Positions 8,426 to 16,449 of a stretch of 64,000 bases of DNA are shown in pieces. Positions within the stretch are counted from its first letter, which is position 1, and each line of letters starts with the position of its first letter. Below the pieces are notes generated by a model. It saw only the letters and a program-made list of their open reading frames with translations. It did no database searches and had not been told where the DNA came from. Source of the DNA: Acidobacteriota bacterium (GTDB lineage: Bacteria > Acidobacteriota > Terriglobia > Acidiferrales > UBA7541); contig JABCZN010000001.1 in NCBI GenBank assembly GCA_013289665.1, forward strand, positions 496,001 to 560,000. The letters run 5' to 3'. A program made the position numbers and the translations under genes.

Positions 8426-9403
8426 TCAGGGTTTCTTGTAGACGGGAACGAGGAAGTAGGCCAGGTAGTCGGCCCCGGGGGCACAGCCCTTGGCTTCGAT
8501 TTGCCAGTAAGTGGGCGGCGTATCGGCGAGCGATGTGGTTAGCTTGTCGGCCGGCAGGTGAAACTCGATGGGAATTTCGGCGCCGACGAAATTGGCGAGG
8601 CGATCGTGGTCGAGAGTGACGATGTCTTTGTAAAGTTCGTAGCAGACGACCTGGGAGCGGCGGTTATTTCCGGCGCCGGTGGTAACGTAGCGTTCCTGGA
8701 CGCAGCGCAGGGTGAAGGAAAGGGAATTGAGGATGGCGAGGTGCCGTGGGGCGCGCAGGCGGGCGCGCAAGGTGCCGCCGAGAAAATACGGGAACCCGTC
8801 GTAGGCAAGGAAACTGTTGCCGTAGCGCAGCAGGTCGCCCAGCATCTGCGCCCAACGGACCCAGGCGATCAGGCCGATCAGCGCGAACACGCTGGCGATG
8901 ACCAGGAAGGGCCAAGCGCCGCGCTGAGTGTAGCCAACCCAGAAAAACGGAACCAGAAACGTGTTCCAGACGAGAGCGCCCATGAGGCGGCCGAGCATGG
9001 CGTTGAATGCGGAGAAGTTGATGCCTTGCTGGTGCCAGTGAAAATCGAAAAGCCACGGCTGGCCGGGTGCTTCGGCGGCTTTGCGTTTGTAAATCGCCTT
9101 GCGGATGATGCCGCGAACGCCGTGGATGAAGAGGAAGAAGCCGGCGGAGAAAAACATGGCGCCGATGACGGCGATGAGCCAGAGCGGCGCGTGCTTCTGG
9201 GTCTGGATGACGTCGAATGCGGCGAGGCCGATGAAGACACCGGCGACCATGAAGGGCAGGCCGAACAGGGCGGCGGAGCTGCCGTCAATGGTGGTGGCGC
9301 TTTGCGCGGGATAGTTGGGAAGGGCGGGCGGCAGGCCGGGGCCGCTGCCGAGCATGCGCTGCTCGATGGTGCCGGACGTTTCCGTGGTGAAGGTGATGGC
9401 CAT
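8426..9403 (-). CDS. hypothetical membrane protein with four predicted TM segments
   Basis: 325 residues from the ATG at 9403. The reading frame extends upstream, but that part is low-complexity and overlaps the divergent promoter region. Four hydrophobic stretches are visible: ALFGLPFMVAGVFIGLAAF, LWLIAVIGAMFFSAGFFLF, ALVWNTFLVPFFWVGY, and FLVIASVFALIGLIAW. After these comes a soluble C-terminal domain of about 120 residues with a basic patch (GTLRARLRAPRHL), YELYKDIVTLD and a final YFLVPVYKKP. The arrangement suggests a membrane-anchored beta-rich domain. I do not recognise the family and assign no function. Confidence 0.72.
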   Translation of the reverse strand: MAITFTTETSGTIEQRMLGSGPGLPPALPNYPAQSATTIDGSSAALFGLPFMVAGVFIGLAAFDVIQTQKHAPLWLIAVIGAMFFSAGFFLFIHGVRGIIRKAIYKRKAAEAPGQPWLFDFHWHQQGINFSAFNAMLGRLMGALVWNTFLVPFFWVGYTQRGAWPFLVIASVFALIGLIAWVRWAQMLGDLLRYGNSFLAYDGFPYFLGGTLRARLRAPRHLAILNSLSFTLRCVQERYVTTGAGNNRRSQVVCYELYKDIVTLDHDRLANFVGAEIPIEFHLPADKLTTSLADTPPTYWQIEAKGCAPGADYLAYFLVPVYKKP

Positions 9404-9551
9404 GGGGTGGTGTCTTCGGCCAGAGTGCCTTTGGCAATGGGGGGCCGCAATAGGACTGTGCGAAAGAGATACACTGTCCAAGCTGGCTGGCCAGGCTGAA
9501 GCCGGTCGCTGCATTGAGGGCGCAGACTGGCGTGAACGTGTTTGGAGGAGT

Positions 9552-10691
9552 ATGGAAAGTCGGATGGCGAGGGGCGGCGTGAAGATTTTGGGGATTGAGT
9601 CGTCGTGTGACGAGACGGCGGCGGCGGTGGTCGTCGACGGGCGCACGATACTGTCGAACGTGGTTGCTTCGCAGATTGATATTCACCGCAAGTATGGAGG
9701 CGTGGTGCCGGAACTGGCTTCGCGGGAACATCTGCGGCAGATTGTGCCGGTGGTGCGCGAGGCGATGGCGGTAGCGGGGTTGAAATTTGAGGAGTTGGAT
9801 GCGATTGGGGTGACCCAGGGGCCGGGGCTGGTGGGTTCGTTGCTGGTGGGGATTACCTACGGGAAGACGCTGGCGGCGGCGCTGGGCAAACCGTTGATAC
9901 CGGTGAATCATCTGGAAGGGCATGTGCGCGCGGTGTTTCTCGAGGCGTTCCAGAAAGGGAATCAACCGCGACTGCCGGCGGTTTGTTTGATTGTTTCAGG
10001 TGGGCACACTGTTTTGTATGAGGTGAAAGCGAGCGACGAATCGAACGAAGGCGCGTTTGCCTATCGGAAGCTCGGCGGAACTCGCGATGATGCGGCGGGC
10101 GAGGCGTATGACAAAGTGGCGAAGCTGTTGGGACTCGGTTATCCCGGCGGACCGATTCTGGACCGGCTGGCGGCTGCGGCGGGGAATGTGGCGGCGCCGG
10201 TGAAATTTGGGCCGACCAGAACGCGGGGGAATGCGCTGGATTTCAGTTTCAGCGGGTTGAAGACGGCGGTACTTTATCATCTGCGCGAGCATCCGGGGTA
10301 CGGCGAGGGGATTCACAAGCGCGAAGAGGCCTTGCGCGATGGGCGTCGGAGGTTTGCGGAGTTGTTGGCGCTTTGCGATGCGGCGACGCTGGGCCTGGTG
10401 CGGGAGTTTCAGAATGCGGTGGTGCGGGATCTGGTGGAGCGGACGATGATGGGGGCGGAGAAGTGCGGGGTGGAGACGGTTTTGGTTTCTGGGGGAGTGG
10501 CGGCGAACAGTCAGTTGCGGGCTACGTTTCTGGAGCGGGCGGCTCTGAAAGGGTTGCGCGTGTTTTTTCCGGACCGGGCTTTGTCTACGGACAATGCGGC
10601 GATGATTGCGGCGGCGGCATTTGCGGGATTTCGGGAGGGGAATTTTGCGGATGTGACGTTGAATGCGAAGGCGAGTATGCCGTTGGGGTAA
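9552..10691 (+). CDS. tsaD: tRNA N6-threonylcarbamoyladenosine transferase subunit TsaD
   Basis: Catalytic ASKHA-fold subunit that transfers the threonylcarbamoyl group to A37 of ANN-decoding tRNAs, working with TsaB (encoded at 11686) and TsaE. Motifs: KILGIESSCDETAAAVV near the start, GPGLVGSLLVGITYGKTLA, the metal-binding HLEGH, LIVSGGHT, GEAYDKVAKLLGLGYPGG, DFSFSGLKTAV, VSGGVAANSQLR, and ALSTDNAAMIA. I chose the ATG at 9552 just after GGAGGAG; the spacing is short, and ATG 9567 or GTG 9582 are credible alternatives that only shorten the leader. The insert around the last third makes it slightly longer than most homologues. Confidence 0.96.
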   Translation: MESRMARGGVKILGIESSCDETAAAVVVDGRTILSNVVASQIDIHRKYGGVVPELASREHLRQIVPVVREAMAVAGLKFEELDAIGVTQGPGLVGSLLVGITYGKTLAAALGKPLIPVNHLEGHVRAVFLEAFQKGNQPRLPAVCLIVSGGHTVLYEVKASDESNEGAFAYRKLGGTRDDAAGEAYDKVAKLLGLGYPGGPILDRLAAAAGNVAAPVKFGPTRTRGNALDFSFSGLKTAVLYHLREHPGYGEGIHKREEALRDGRRRFAELLALCDAATLGLVREFQNAVVRDLVERTMMGAEKCGVETVLVSGGVAANSQLRATFLERAALKGLRVFFPDRALSTDNAAMIAAAAFAGFREGNFADVTLNAKASMPLG

Positions 10692-10826
10692 TCGAAATTG
10701 AGGTGACGAAACTAGAGGAGGTAAAGGATCCGGACCTTGGGAGCGGTGGTTGCGCTGAGGAAGATTTGAGTGGATCGTTTACCTGCTCAAAAGCATCCCG
10801 ACCCGGTCGGGCGTGCTCCAAATAAG

Positions 10827-10851
10827 AACGGGCAACCTGGGGTTGCCCGTT
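10827..10851 (-). terminator. rho-independent terminator of carD
   Basis: An 11-bp perfect stem (AACGGGCAACC / GGTTGCCCGTT) with a 3-nt loop. On the minus strand it is followed by CTTATTT, 25 bp beyond the carD stop. On the plus strand no T-run follows, so it serves carD rather than tsaD. Confidence 0.75.
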
Positions 10852-10875
10852 GGGCGAAGATTTATTACAGGTACG

Positions 10876-11400
10876 TTAGGATTCGAGAGTTTCCTGCATT
10901 TGCGGGAACTGCAACTTTGCTTTTGCGAGCGACTTCACTACGAGTCCTTCGGCGTTTTCGGAAGTGAGGTTGCGAGCGGTGGCCATTTCGCTGACCAGGA
11001 GATACTTGGCGCGCTCTAACATTTTCTTTTCGCGGAAGGAGAGAGGCTTGCTGCGGCTGAGGGAGACCAGACTCTTGAGGACGACGGCGACTTCCAGGAG
11101 AGAACCGGTGCGCATGCGCTCGGAATTTTCCTTGAAGCGGTGTTTCCAGTCGTGGTGAGAATTGAGCTTGCCTTTTTCTAGGAAGCCAAGGACTTTGCTG
11201 GTGTCGGTGGAGCGGATGACGGAACGAAGACCAACCGTCGCCGCGTTTGATTGAGGGACCATGACCCGCAGACCGCTGACAACTACGCGGATCATGTAAT
11301 ACCTTTCAGTTCTACCGTTCAGGACCCCATAATTGATCTGCTCGATAACTCCAACGCCGTGGTTCGGATAAACGACTTTGTCGCCAATCTTATAGTCCAT
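10876..11400 (-). CDS. CarD/CdnL-family transcriptional regulator
   Basis: 174 residues. The N-terminal RNA-polymerase-interacting Tudor-like domain starts MDYKIGDKVVYPNHGVGVIEQI, followed by YYMIRV and LRVMVPQSNAATVGLR; the helical C-terminal DNA-binding half includes KGKLNSHHDWKHRFKEN, EVAVVLKSLVSLSRSKPLSFREKKMLERAK. CarD proteins bind the RNA polymerase beta subunit and stabilise the open promoter complex at many promoters. The ATG at 11400 fits the conserved start; an upstream ATG-free extension is discarded. It has its own sigma-70 promoter and terminator. Confidence 0.95.
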   Translation of the reverse strand: MDYKIGDKVVYPNHGVGVIEQINYGVLNGRTERYYMIRVVVSGLRVMVPQSNAATVGLRSVIRSTDTSKVLGFLEKGKLNSHHDWKHRFKENSERMRTGSLLEVAVVLKSLVSLSRSKPLSFREKKMLERAKYLLVSEMATARNLTSENAEGLVVKSLAKAKLQFPQMQETLES

Positions 11401-11432
11401 AGCTTCGGAAGTCCCCCCTAGAAGATAAGAGG

Positions 11433-11461
11433 AGTTTAGGGTAGTGTGTTGCAAGAGTCAA
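11433..11461 (-). promoter_or_regulatory. sigma-70 promoter of the CarD gene
   Basis: On the minus strand TTGACT (11456-11461), a 17-bp spacer, then TAAACT (11433-11438). The expected start site is near 11426, giving a leader of about 25 nt before the ATG at 11400. Confidence 0.7.
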
Positions 11462-11508
11462 GATATATCCTGTGGAATGAGGAAGATAGGGAATTGGTTG
11501 GACCATTT

Positions 11509-11524
11509 TGGCACTGAAATTGCT
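11509..11524 (+). promoter_or_regulatory. sigma-54 type -24/-12 element
   Basis: TGGCACT-GAAA-TTGCT differs from the consensus TGGCACG-N4-TTGCW at one position and has the correct GG/GC spacing. It lies 160 bp upstream of tsaB with no recognisable gene between. It closely resembles the element in front of the PEP-CTERM gene at 17716. A long leader for tsaB, an unannotated small RNA or a relic promoter are all possible. Confidence 0.6.
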
Positions 11525-11685
11525 CTACGGCAGGGCAGTTTGGGGCCAGGTGTGTCCCGGGTAACCAGAGGATTATCGGTACCGACTCGGCAGAACTTTC
11601 TGGAGCACGGGCAAACCCTTTGGTTTGATGGGTTAACCCTCGTGGGCGGAAATGGCGAGAGAGTACACGGGATGGGGAGAGTAAA

Positions 11686-12405
11686 TTGATAACGTTGGGG
11701 ATCGACACCTGCGAAGGGCGGGGCAGCGTTGCTGTCCGTCGAGATGGCGCGCTAGTGTCTTTGCAAAGGCATGATAGTTCAGAGGATTATTCTTCCTGGT
11801 TGCTTCCCGTGGTCGAGCGGGGATTGCGTTCCGCTGAAGCAACTCTGCGCGAGGTGGGGCTTTTGGCCGTGGCCTCGGGGCCCGGGTCGTTCACCGGAGT
11901 GAGGGTGGGGTTGACGGCAGTGAAGGCTTGGGCGGAATTATTGGGAATCCGCGTGGTGGGAATCTCGAGACTGGAAGTGATGGTGCGGCAGTTGGGGGAG
12001 TCTGGAGGTTTTGCGGCCGCAAGTTTTGATGCGCAGCGCGGACAGGTGTTTGGCGGTCTGTACAAGCGCGATCGGAAGCACGGCTGGACCTTGATTGAGC
12101 AGGAGATGGTGATCGCGCCGGATGGATTTGTGAAGTGGGTTGCGGAACACGCGGATGGAGAGGCGGTTCGGTGGATCACGTTGGACACAGAATTGTTCGC
12201 TGGTCGTCCGGGCTGGAATGAGAGGGCCGCGAAAGGGGAAACGTTGATTCCTTGCTCGGACGGATTGGCGGCTGCTGTGGCGGAATTGGGAGAAGAGCGG
12301 GCTCGGGAGGGAAAGTTCACGGACCCGTTGCTGCTCGATGCGAATTACGTGCGGCGCTCGGACGCGGAGGTCTTCTGGAAGGATCCGGCGAGCCATGGGA
12401 AGTGA
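11686..12405 (+). CDS. tsaB: TsaB, tRNA threonylcarbamoyladenosine biosynthesis partner of TsaD
   Basis: 239 residues of the YeaZ/TsaB family, which dimerises with TsaD and activates it. The N terminus MITLGIDTCEGRGSVAV matches the ASKHA first strand; YSSWLLPVVERGL, LAVASGPGSFTGVRVGLTAVKAWAELLG and FDAQRGQVFGGLY are the characteristic motifs. The start is TTG at 11686 with GGGGAGAG upstream. The 3' end overlaps rimI by 11 bp, giving the common tsaB-rimI operon. tsaD lies only 1 kb away on the same strand but is separated by carD. Confidence 0.93.
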   Translation: MITLGIDTCEGRGSVAVRRDGALVSLQRHDSSEDYSSWLLPVVERGLRSAEATLREVGLLAVASGPGSFTGVRVGLTAVKAWAELLGIRVVGISRLEVMVRQLGESGGFAAASFDAQRGQVFGGLYKRDRKHGWTLIEQEMVIAPDGFVKWVAEHADGEAVRWITLDTELFAGRPGWNERAAKGETLIPCSDGLAAAVAELGEERAREGKFTDPLLLDANYVRRSDAEVFWKDPASHGK

Positions 12406-12880
12406 AGCGTCGGCAAGATCTGCCTTTGTGATTCGCGTCTTTGCCGGCGCGGAGGACGCGCTGCAGGTGGCGGCGATTTTGCGCGAGTCGACAGGGGCCG
12501 CGACCTGGTCGGAAGAGGCATTGCGGGAAACGGTAAAGTTGCCTGGAGTCACCGCTTACGTCAGCGAGCGAAAAGGTGCCATATCGGGAGTCGTGGTCGG
12601 GCGGCAAGTACTGGATGAGGCCGAAGTCCTGAACCTGGCAGTGACGCAGGGAACGCGGCGGCAGGGGGAAGGGAGAGCGCTGGTTGGCCATATCCTGAAT
12701 CGCTTTGTCCAACATCAAGTAAGTCGAGTGTTCTTAGAGGTCCGCGAGTCGAATGCGGGGGCCATCGCCTTCTATCGGGGCCTCGGATTTGAAGCGATAG
12801 CGACACGAAGGGACTATTACCAGGATCCGAAGGAGTCGGCGACGGTCATGGAGCTGTGGCTGCAAAAATCCACAGTTTAG
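12395..12880 (+). CDS. rimI: ribosomal protein alanine N-acetyltransferase-like GNAT
   Basis: 161 residues from the ATG at 12395 inside the end of tsaB. The GNAT core shows LNLAVTQGTRRQGEGRALVGHIL (acetyl-CoA-binding Q/RxxGxG/A variant), FLEVRESNAGAIAFYRGLGF and RRDYYQ. RimI acetylates the N-terminal alanine of S18 and is commonly coupled to tsaB, which supports the name. Substrate specificity cannot be read from the sequence. Confidence 0.88.
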   Translation: MGSEASARSAFVIRVFAGAEDALQVAAILRESTGAATWSEEALRETVKLPGVTAYVSERKGAISGVVVGRQVLDEAEVLNLAVTQGTRRQGEGRALVGHILNRFVQHQVSRVFLEVRESNAGAIAFYRGLGFEAIATRRDYYQDPKESATVMELWLQKSTV

Positions 12881-12893
12881 TACCAACTCTCTC

Positions 12894-12921
12894 TTGACTC
12901 CGCGTTTCCCGGTGCTACTCT
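12894..12921 (+). promoter_or_regulatory. sigma-70 promoter of the DUF465 gene
   Basis: TTGACT (12894-12899), 16-bp spacer, TACTCT (12916-12921), 55 bp before the ATG at 12976, which itself has a strong GGAGGAGG. Confidence 0.55.
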
Positions 12922-12975
12922 GCGCTCATGTGAGATTCACACCCCAGTCACAAATCCACTCTGGAGGAGGAACGC

Positions 12976-13218
12976 ATGGCCACAGCGCAGCGGAGCCCTC
13001 GGGACGTAATTGGTGAATCAGACGCCGAGTATCAGCGTCTGGCAGAGCAGCACCGGCAATACGATGCACAACTTCAGCAACTCTTCCGATCACCCTACCT
13101 CAATAGCGAAGACCTCATCGAAGAAATCAGATTGAAAAAATTAAAACTGCACGTGAAGGACGAAATGGAACGCATCGCGGCACGCGTTCACAGTGCCGGC
13201 GCTCGACATTCGCAATAG
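12976..13218 (+). CDS. DUF465/YdcH-like small coiled-coil protein
   Basis: An 80-residue, highly charged helical protein. The segment EYQRLAEQHRQYDAQLQQL and the following YLNSEDLIEEIRLKKLKLHVKDEM match the DUF465 (YdcH/SlyX-like) pattern of two helices forming a coiled coil. Function is not known for the family. A strong GGAGGAGG precedes the ATG and there is a separate promoter, so it is probably well expressed. Confidence 0.87.
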   Translation: MATAQRSPRDVIGESDAEYQRLAEQHRQYDAQLQQLFRSPYLNSEDLIEEIRLKKLKLHVKDEMERIAARVHSAGARHSQ

Positions 13219-13306
13219 CCCGTCAGGAAACACGCCCCCGGAAAATTTATCGTAGAATGACCAGGGTGCTCCCGCGAGCAGCGTTCGCGACGGGGTCGGG
13301 GAGACT

Positions 13307-13945
13307 ATGGTCAAAGAAGGGTACTGGTTCGGGCTTCCGCCGCTGGCAATTGGCGGGGTGTTGCTCGCGTTGGGGACCGCTCCGTGCACAACGATTGGGG
13401 CGGTGCTGGTTTTTCTGGCGCTTTTTGTTTGTTATTTTTTCCGCAATCCTGATCGCAAAATTCCGATGGAGCCCGGGGTGGTGGTGTCTCCGGCGGATGG
13501 CCGCGTTGTTGTGGTGAAGGATGAGGAGAATGCGGGGCGTCCGGGGAAGCGCATCAGTATTTTTCTGGCGATATGGAATGTGCATGTGAACCGGTCGCCG
13601 GCCGCAGGGACGATCACACGGCTGGAGTACAAGCCAGGGAAATTTCTGGCAGCTTGGGCGGAGAAGGCCTCGCTTGAAAACGAGCAGAATGTTTTTACGC
13701 TCTCCAGCGAATATGGGGAGATTGTTTTCAAGCAGATTGCGGGATGGGTGGCGCGGCGCGTGGTTTCCTGGAAAAAGATTGGGGATACGGTGGGGCGGGG
13801 AGAGTTGGTTGGGCTGGTGCGGTTCGGCTCGCGCGTGGATCTTTGGCTGCCGGAAGGGGCGGAGATTGCAGTGAAGGTGGGCGACAACGTGAAGGGCGGG
13901 TCGAGCGTGATCGCGCGGATGCCGGCAGAACGGCAGAAAAGCTAA
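13307..13945 (+). CDS. psd: phosphatidylserine decarboxylase proenzyme (short type)
   Basis: Decarboxylates phosphatidylserine to phosphatidylethanolamine at the inner membrane. 212 residues, typical of the short PSD-A class. Two hydrophobic segments at the N terminus (PLAIGGVLLALGTAP, AVLVFLALFVCYFF) lead into FRNPDR and VVSPADGRV; NVHVNRSPAAG is the conserved core. The self-cleavage site is VRFGSRVDLWLP, where the Ser of GS becomes the pyruvoyl group. The product of the next gene makes its substrate, so psd-pssA is a functional pair. Confidence 0.95.
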   Translation: MVKEGYWFGLPPLAIGGVLLALGTAPCTTIGAVLVFLALFVCYFFRNPDRKIPMEPGVVVSPADGRVVVVKDEENAGRPGKRISIFLAIWNVHVNRSPAAGTITRLEYKPGKFLAAWAEKASLENEQNVFTLSSEYGEIVFKQIAGWVARRVVSWKKIGDTVGRGELVGLVRFGSRVDLWLPEGAEIAVKVGDNVKGGSSVIARMPAERQKS

Positions 13946-14028
13946 GGAATCGAGGCACGGCGCGTAGTAGAGTGTTCGGGTGAGCTAGCAGTGTGGTGCG
14001 TGGAGAATTCTCCGGAGAAGTTAAAAGC

Positions 14029-14048
14029 GCACAGGCTAAAGCCTGTGC
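14029..14048. repeat. short palindromic intergenic repeat
   Basis: Arms GCACAGGCT and AGCCTGTGC, perfectly complementary around AA, lie between psd and the probable pssA start. Same family as the repeats at 5145, 24629, 28277, 54310 and 55332. Confidence 0.7.
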
Positions 14049-14062
14049 CACATGGGCGGGAC

Positions 14063-14887
14063 ATGACTGAGGCTGAACAGCACGCGATGCCGTTTATAGA
14101 GAAACCAACGAGACGCGCAAGACTGCGGCGCGGTATTTTCTTGCTTCCTAGTTTATTTACTGTGGCGAACCTGCTTTGCGGTTATTACGCGTCCATCGCC
14201 GCGCTGGTGGGAGGGAGAGAGGATTTCGACCACGCCGCGAAAGCGCTGGGAATCGCCATTTTATTTGATTCGCTGGACGGGCGAATTGCCAGGATGACCG
14301 GAACGAACACGGAATTTGGCGTGCAGCTGGATTCGCTGGCGGACGTGGTGAGCTTTGGAATTGCGCCGGCGATTCTGGCGTATGCGTGGGGCTTTCGTTA
14401 CGCTTTCGGCACGAACGGAGAATTCCATCAGTTGGGCGAGTTTGCCTGGTTATGCTGCCTGGCATTCTTGATCTGCTCGGCGTGGCGCCTGGCACGATTT
14501 AATGTGAAGGGCATGGAGCCCGGCGGGAACAAGAATTTTGTGGGCATGCCGACGCCCGCGGCTGCCGGCGTGGTTGCGGCGGTTGTCCACTCGCGTCATT
14601 ACTCCGCACCAATCAATGATAAGAATTGGGCCATCGCGTGGTTTGTGCTGCTGGTGGTTTTGGGCGGCCTGATGACCAGCACGGTCAGGTATTACAGCTT
14701 CAAAGACATTCCCTGGACGCGGAAACAACCTTCCATCGCCATTATTTTGCTGTGCCTGCTGGTGGCGATTGTCTGGAAATATTCGGAAGAGGCGCTGGTG
14801 ATTATTGCGGGGACGTATGCAGTGGCGGGTTTGATCCTGCACATCGTGCGGTTTTTGCGGCACCGTCTTCTGACCAGGACGGCTTGA
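14063..14887 (+). CDS. pssA: CDP-diacylglycerol-serine O-phosphatidyltransferase
   Basis: Integral membrane enzyme that makes phosphatidylserine from CDP-diacylglycerol and serine. The CDP-alcohol phosphatidyltransferase signature D-G-x2-A-R-x8-G-x3-D-x3-D is clear in SLDGRIARMTG and FGVQLDSLADVVSFG. Several membrane helices follow (GIAPAILAYAWGF, WCLLCCLAFLICSAW-like, WFVLLVVLGGLM, IAIILLCLLVAIVW). An open frame upstream runs through the palindromic repeat at 14029, so the start must be later; ATG 14063 is chosen, with ATG 14087 an alternative. Follows psd on the same strand. Confidence 0.94.
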   Translation: MTEAEQHAMPFIEKPTRRARLRRGIFLLPSLFTVANLLCGYYASIAALVGGREDFDHAAKALGIAILFDSLDGRIARMTGTNTEFGVQLDSLADVVSFGIAPAILAYAWGFRYAFGTNGEFHQLGEFAWLCCLAFLICSAWRLARFNVKGMEPGGNKNFVGMPTPAAAGVVAAVVHSRHYSAPINDKNWAIAWFVLLVVLGGLMTSTVRYYSFKDIPWTRKQPSIAIILLCLLVAIVWKYSEEALVIIAGTYAVAGLILHIVRFLRHRLLTRTA

Positions 14888-14890
14888 TTC

Positions 14891-15904
14891 ATGGCCGTGG
14901 ATCGAAATTCCCAGAGACTCGTGATTGCGGGGGCGTCGTCGCTGCTGGGCGGCGAGTTGAAGACGTTGCTCGGGGAGAGCCGGTTTGCCGGTTGGGATTT
15001 GCGGCTGGTGGATGAAGAAAATATTGCCGGCACGCTGACAGAGGCGGGTGGGGAAGCGGCGGTGATTCAGCGCATGGAGGAGGATACGTTTCGCGGGGCG
15101 CGGTATGCATTTCTGGCGGGTTCGACCGCGTTTGGGAAACTTTGCCTGGGGCTAGCGCGCGAGGCTGGGGCCACGATTATTGATTTTACGCACGCGACTT
15201 TGTCGGATCCGGATGCCACGCCGTGGTTTCCGAAGATAGAAACGCTCGCAGGAAAGAGCGTCAAAAGAAACGCGAAAACGTTCAGCGTGTTTTCCGCGGG
15301 AGCCATGGCAGCAGCGAGCCTGGCGCTGGTGTTGCGGAAATTTGGATTGCAACGACTGGTAGCGGTGATGTTCCGCCCCGTTTCTGACACTGGCAGGAAT
15401 GGGATTGAGGAGTTGGAAACACAGACGTCGCAATTGTTGTCTTTCCAGAGCATCGGCAGCCAGGTGTTTGGAACGCAGACGGCGTTTAATTTGTTGCCTC
15501 GATTTGGGGCAGGGAGCAAAGAGGATTTGCAGCGTGAGGGGCTGGAGATTCGGGCGGAGGTTTCCGCCGCGGTTGGTGACGTGAACGAGGATGCGAAGAT
15601 TTCGCTGAACCTGGTCCATGCGCCGGTGTTTTATGGACTGACGTTCAGCGCTTGCGCGGATTTGGGCGAGGGAGTGGATTCGGCGAAACTGATCGCCGCG
15701 TGCAGGGAAGCGGGCTGGGTGGTGACGGGAGATGCGGAGGCCGGGCCGAGCAACGTGAGCGTAGCGGGCGAGAGCCAGTTGTTTATGAGCGAGCCGCGGG
15801 CGGATTTGTCGCGGGCCGGGGCGTGGTGGTTCTGGGGCGCGACCGATAATTTGCGGCTGCCGGCGGCGAGCGGGATCAAGCTTGCGGATTGGTTGGAAGG
15901 ATGA
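14891..15904 (+). CDS. aspartate-semialdehyde-dehydrogenase-like protein without the catalytic residues
   Basis: 337 residues with the ASADH fold: Rossmann start RLVIAGASSLLGGELKTLL, FLAGSTAFGKL, IIDFTHATLS, and the dimerisation motif PVSDTGRNGIEELETQTSQL. Where true ASADH has the nucleophile in a PNCST-type motif, this protein has FSAGAMAA with no cysteine. The later substrate-binding R-V-P-V-x2-G-H-S block is HAPVFYGLTF, losing the acid/base His. It is therefore not an active dehydrogenase; the Usg-1-like family of dead homologues is the closest known analogy. It starts 3 bp after pssA and overlaps lptE by ATGA, so it is translated with envelope genes. Confidence 0.8.
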   Translation: MAVDRNSQRLVIAGASSLLGGELKTLLGESRFAGWDLRLVDEENIAGTLTEAGGEAAVIQRMEEDTFRGARYAFLAGSTAFGKLCLGLAREAGATIIDFTHATLSDPDATPWFPKIETLAGKSVKRNAKTFSVFSAGAMAAASLALVLRKFGLQRLVAVMFRPVSDTGRNGIEELETQTSQLLSFQSIGSQVFGTQTAFNLLPRFGAGSKEDLQREGLEIRAEVSAAVGDVNEDAKISLNLVHAPVFYGLTFSACADLGEGVDSAKLIAACREAGWVVTGDAEAGPSNVSVAGESQLFMSEPRADLSRAGAWWFWGATDNLRLPAASGIKLADWLEG

Positions 15905-16449
15905 AGCGCGCGCGGTTTTTGCAGTTGATGGTGCCGCTCATTGGGGCGCTGAGTTTTGCGGGGTGCGGGTATCACACTGCCGGGCACTTCAGCACGATGC
16001 CGAAGAATGTGCATGTGATTGCCGTTCCGGCGATGGAAAACAAGACTTCGACGTATCGCGTGGAGCAGAAGCTGACGGCGGCGACGATTCACGAGTTGTT
16101 GGCGAAGACAAAGTACCGCGTGGTGTCCGATGCGAACGGCGGCGACGCGGTGCTGGCGGGAAAAGTGCTGAAGATGGAAGTGGTGCCGCTGCTGTTCCAG
16201 ACGACTTCCACGGCGACAACCAGCACGGCGCAGGCGACGGCGATGCTGATTACGATGACGTGCGAAGTGACGTTGACGGACCGGGCGACGGAGAAGGTTC
16301 TTTACCACAACGAGAATTTCGTTTTCCGGAATCAATATGAGCTGTCCACCGACGTGCGGAATTTTTTTCAGGAAGGCGACCCGGCGCTGGACCGGATGGC
16401 ACAGGACTTTGCAGCGCGGCTGGTGGCCGCGGTGACGGAGAATTTCTGA
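15901..16449 (+). CDS. lptE: LptE-like LPS-assembly lipoprotein
   Basis: 182 residues with a lipoprotein signal peptide ending LSFAGCGYH (lipobox AGC, followed by the typical GYH of LptE). The mature part has the LptE pattern HVIAVPAMENKTSTYRVEQKLTAATIHELL, YRVV, DAVLAGKVLKM, and CEVTLTDRATEKVLY. LptE plugs the LptD barrel that delivers lipopolysaccharide to the outer membrane. It overlaps the preceding gene by 4 bp and holA by 1 bp (TGATG), the common lptE-holA arrangement. Confidence 0.88.
   Translation: MKRARFLQLMVPLIGALSFAGCGYHTAGHFSTMPKNVHVIAVPAMENKTSTYRVEQKLTAATIHELLAKTKYRVVSDANGGDAVLAGKVLKMEVVPLLFQTTSTATTSTAQATAMLITMTCEVTLTDRATEKVLYHNENFVFRNQYELSTDVRNFFQEGDPALDRMAQDFAARLVAAVTENF

Noticed and set aside
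8558..9499. 313-codon plus-strand frame opposite the membrane protein gene
   Set aside because: Gly/Glu/Asp low-complexity antisense translation; the minus strand has hydrophobic segments typical of a real membrane protein.
11444..11689. 81-codon frame between carD and tsaB
   Set aside because: It crosses the carD promoter and the sigma-54 element, with no ribosome binding site or family.
14891..15904. Annotation as functional asd
   Set aside because: Catalytic Cys and His positions are substituted; only the fold is retained.
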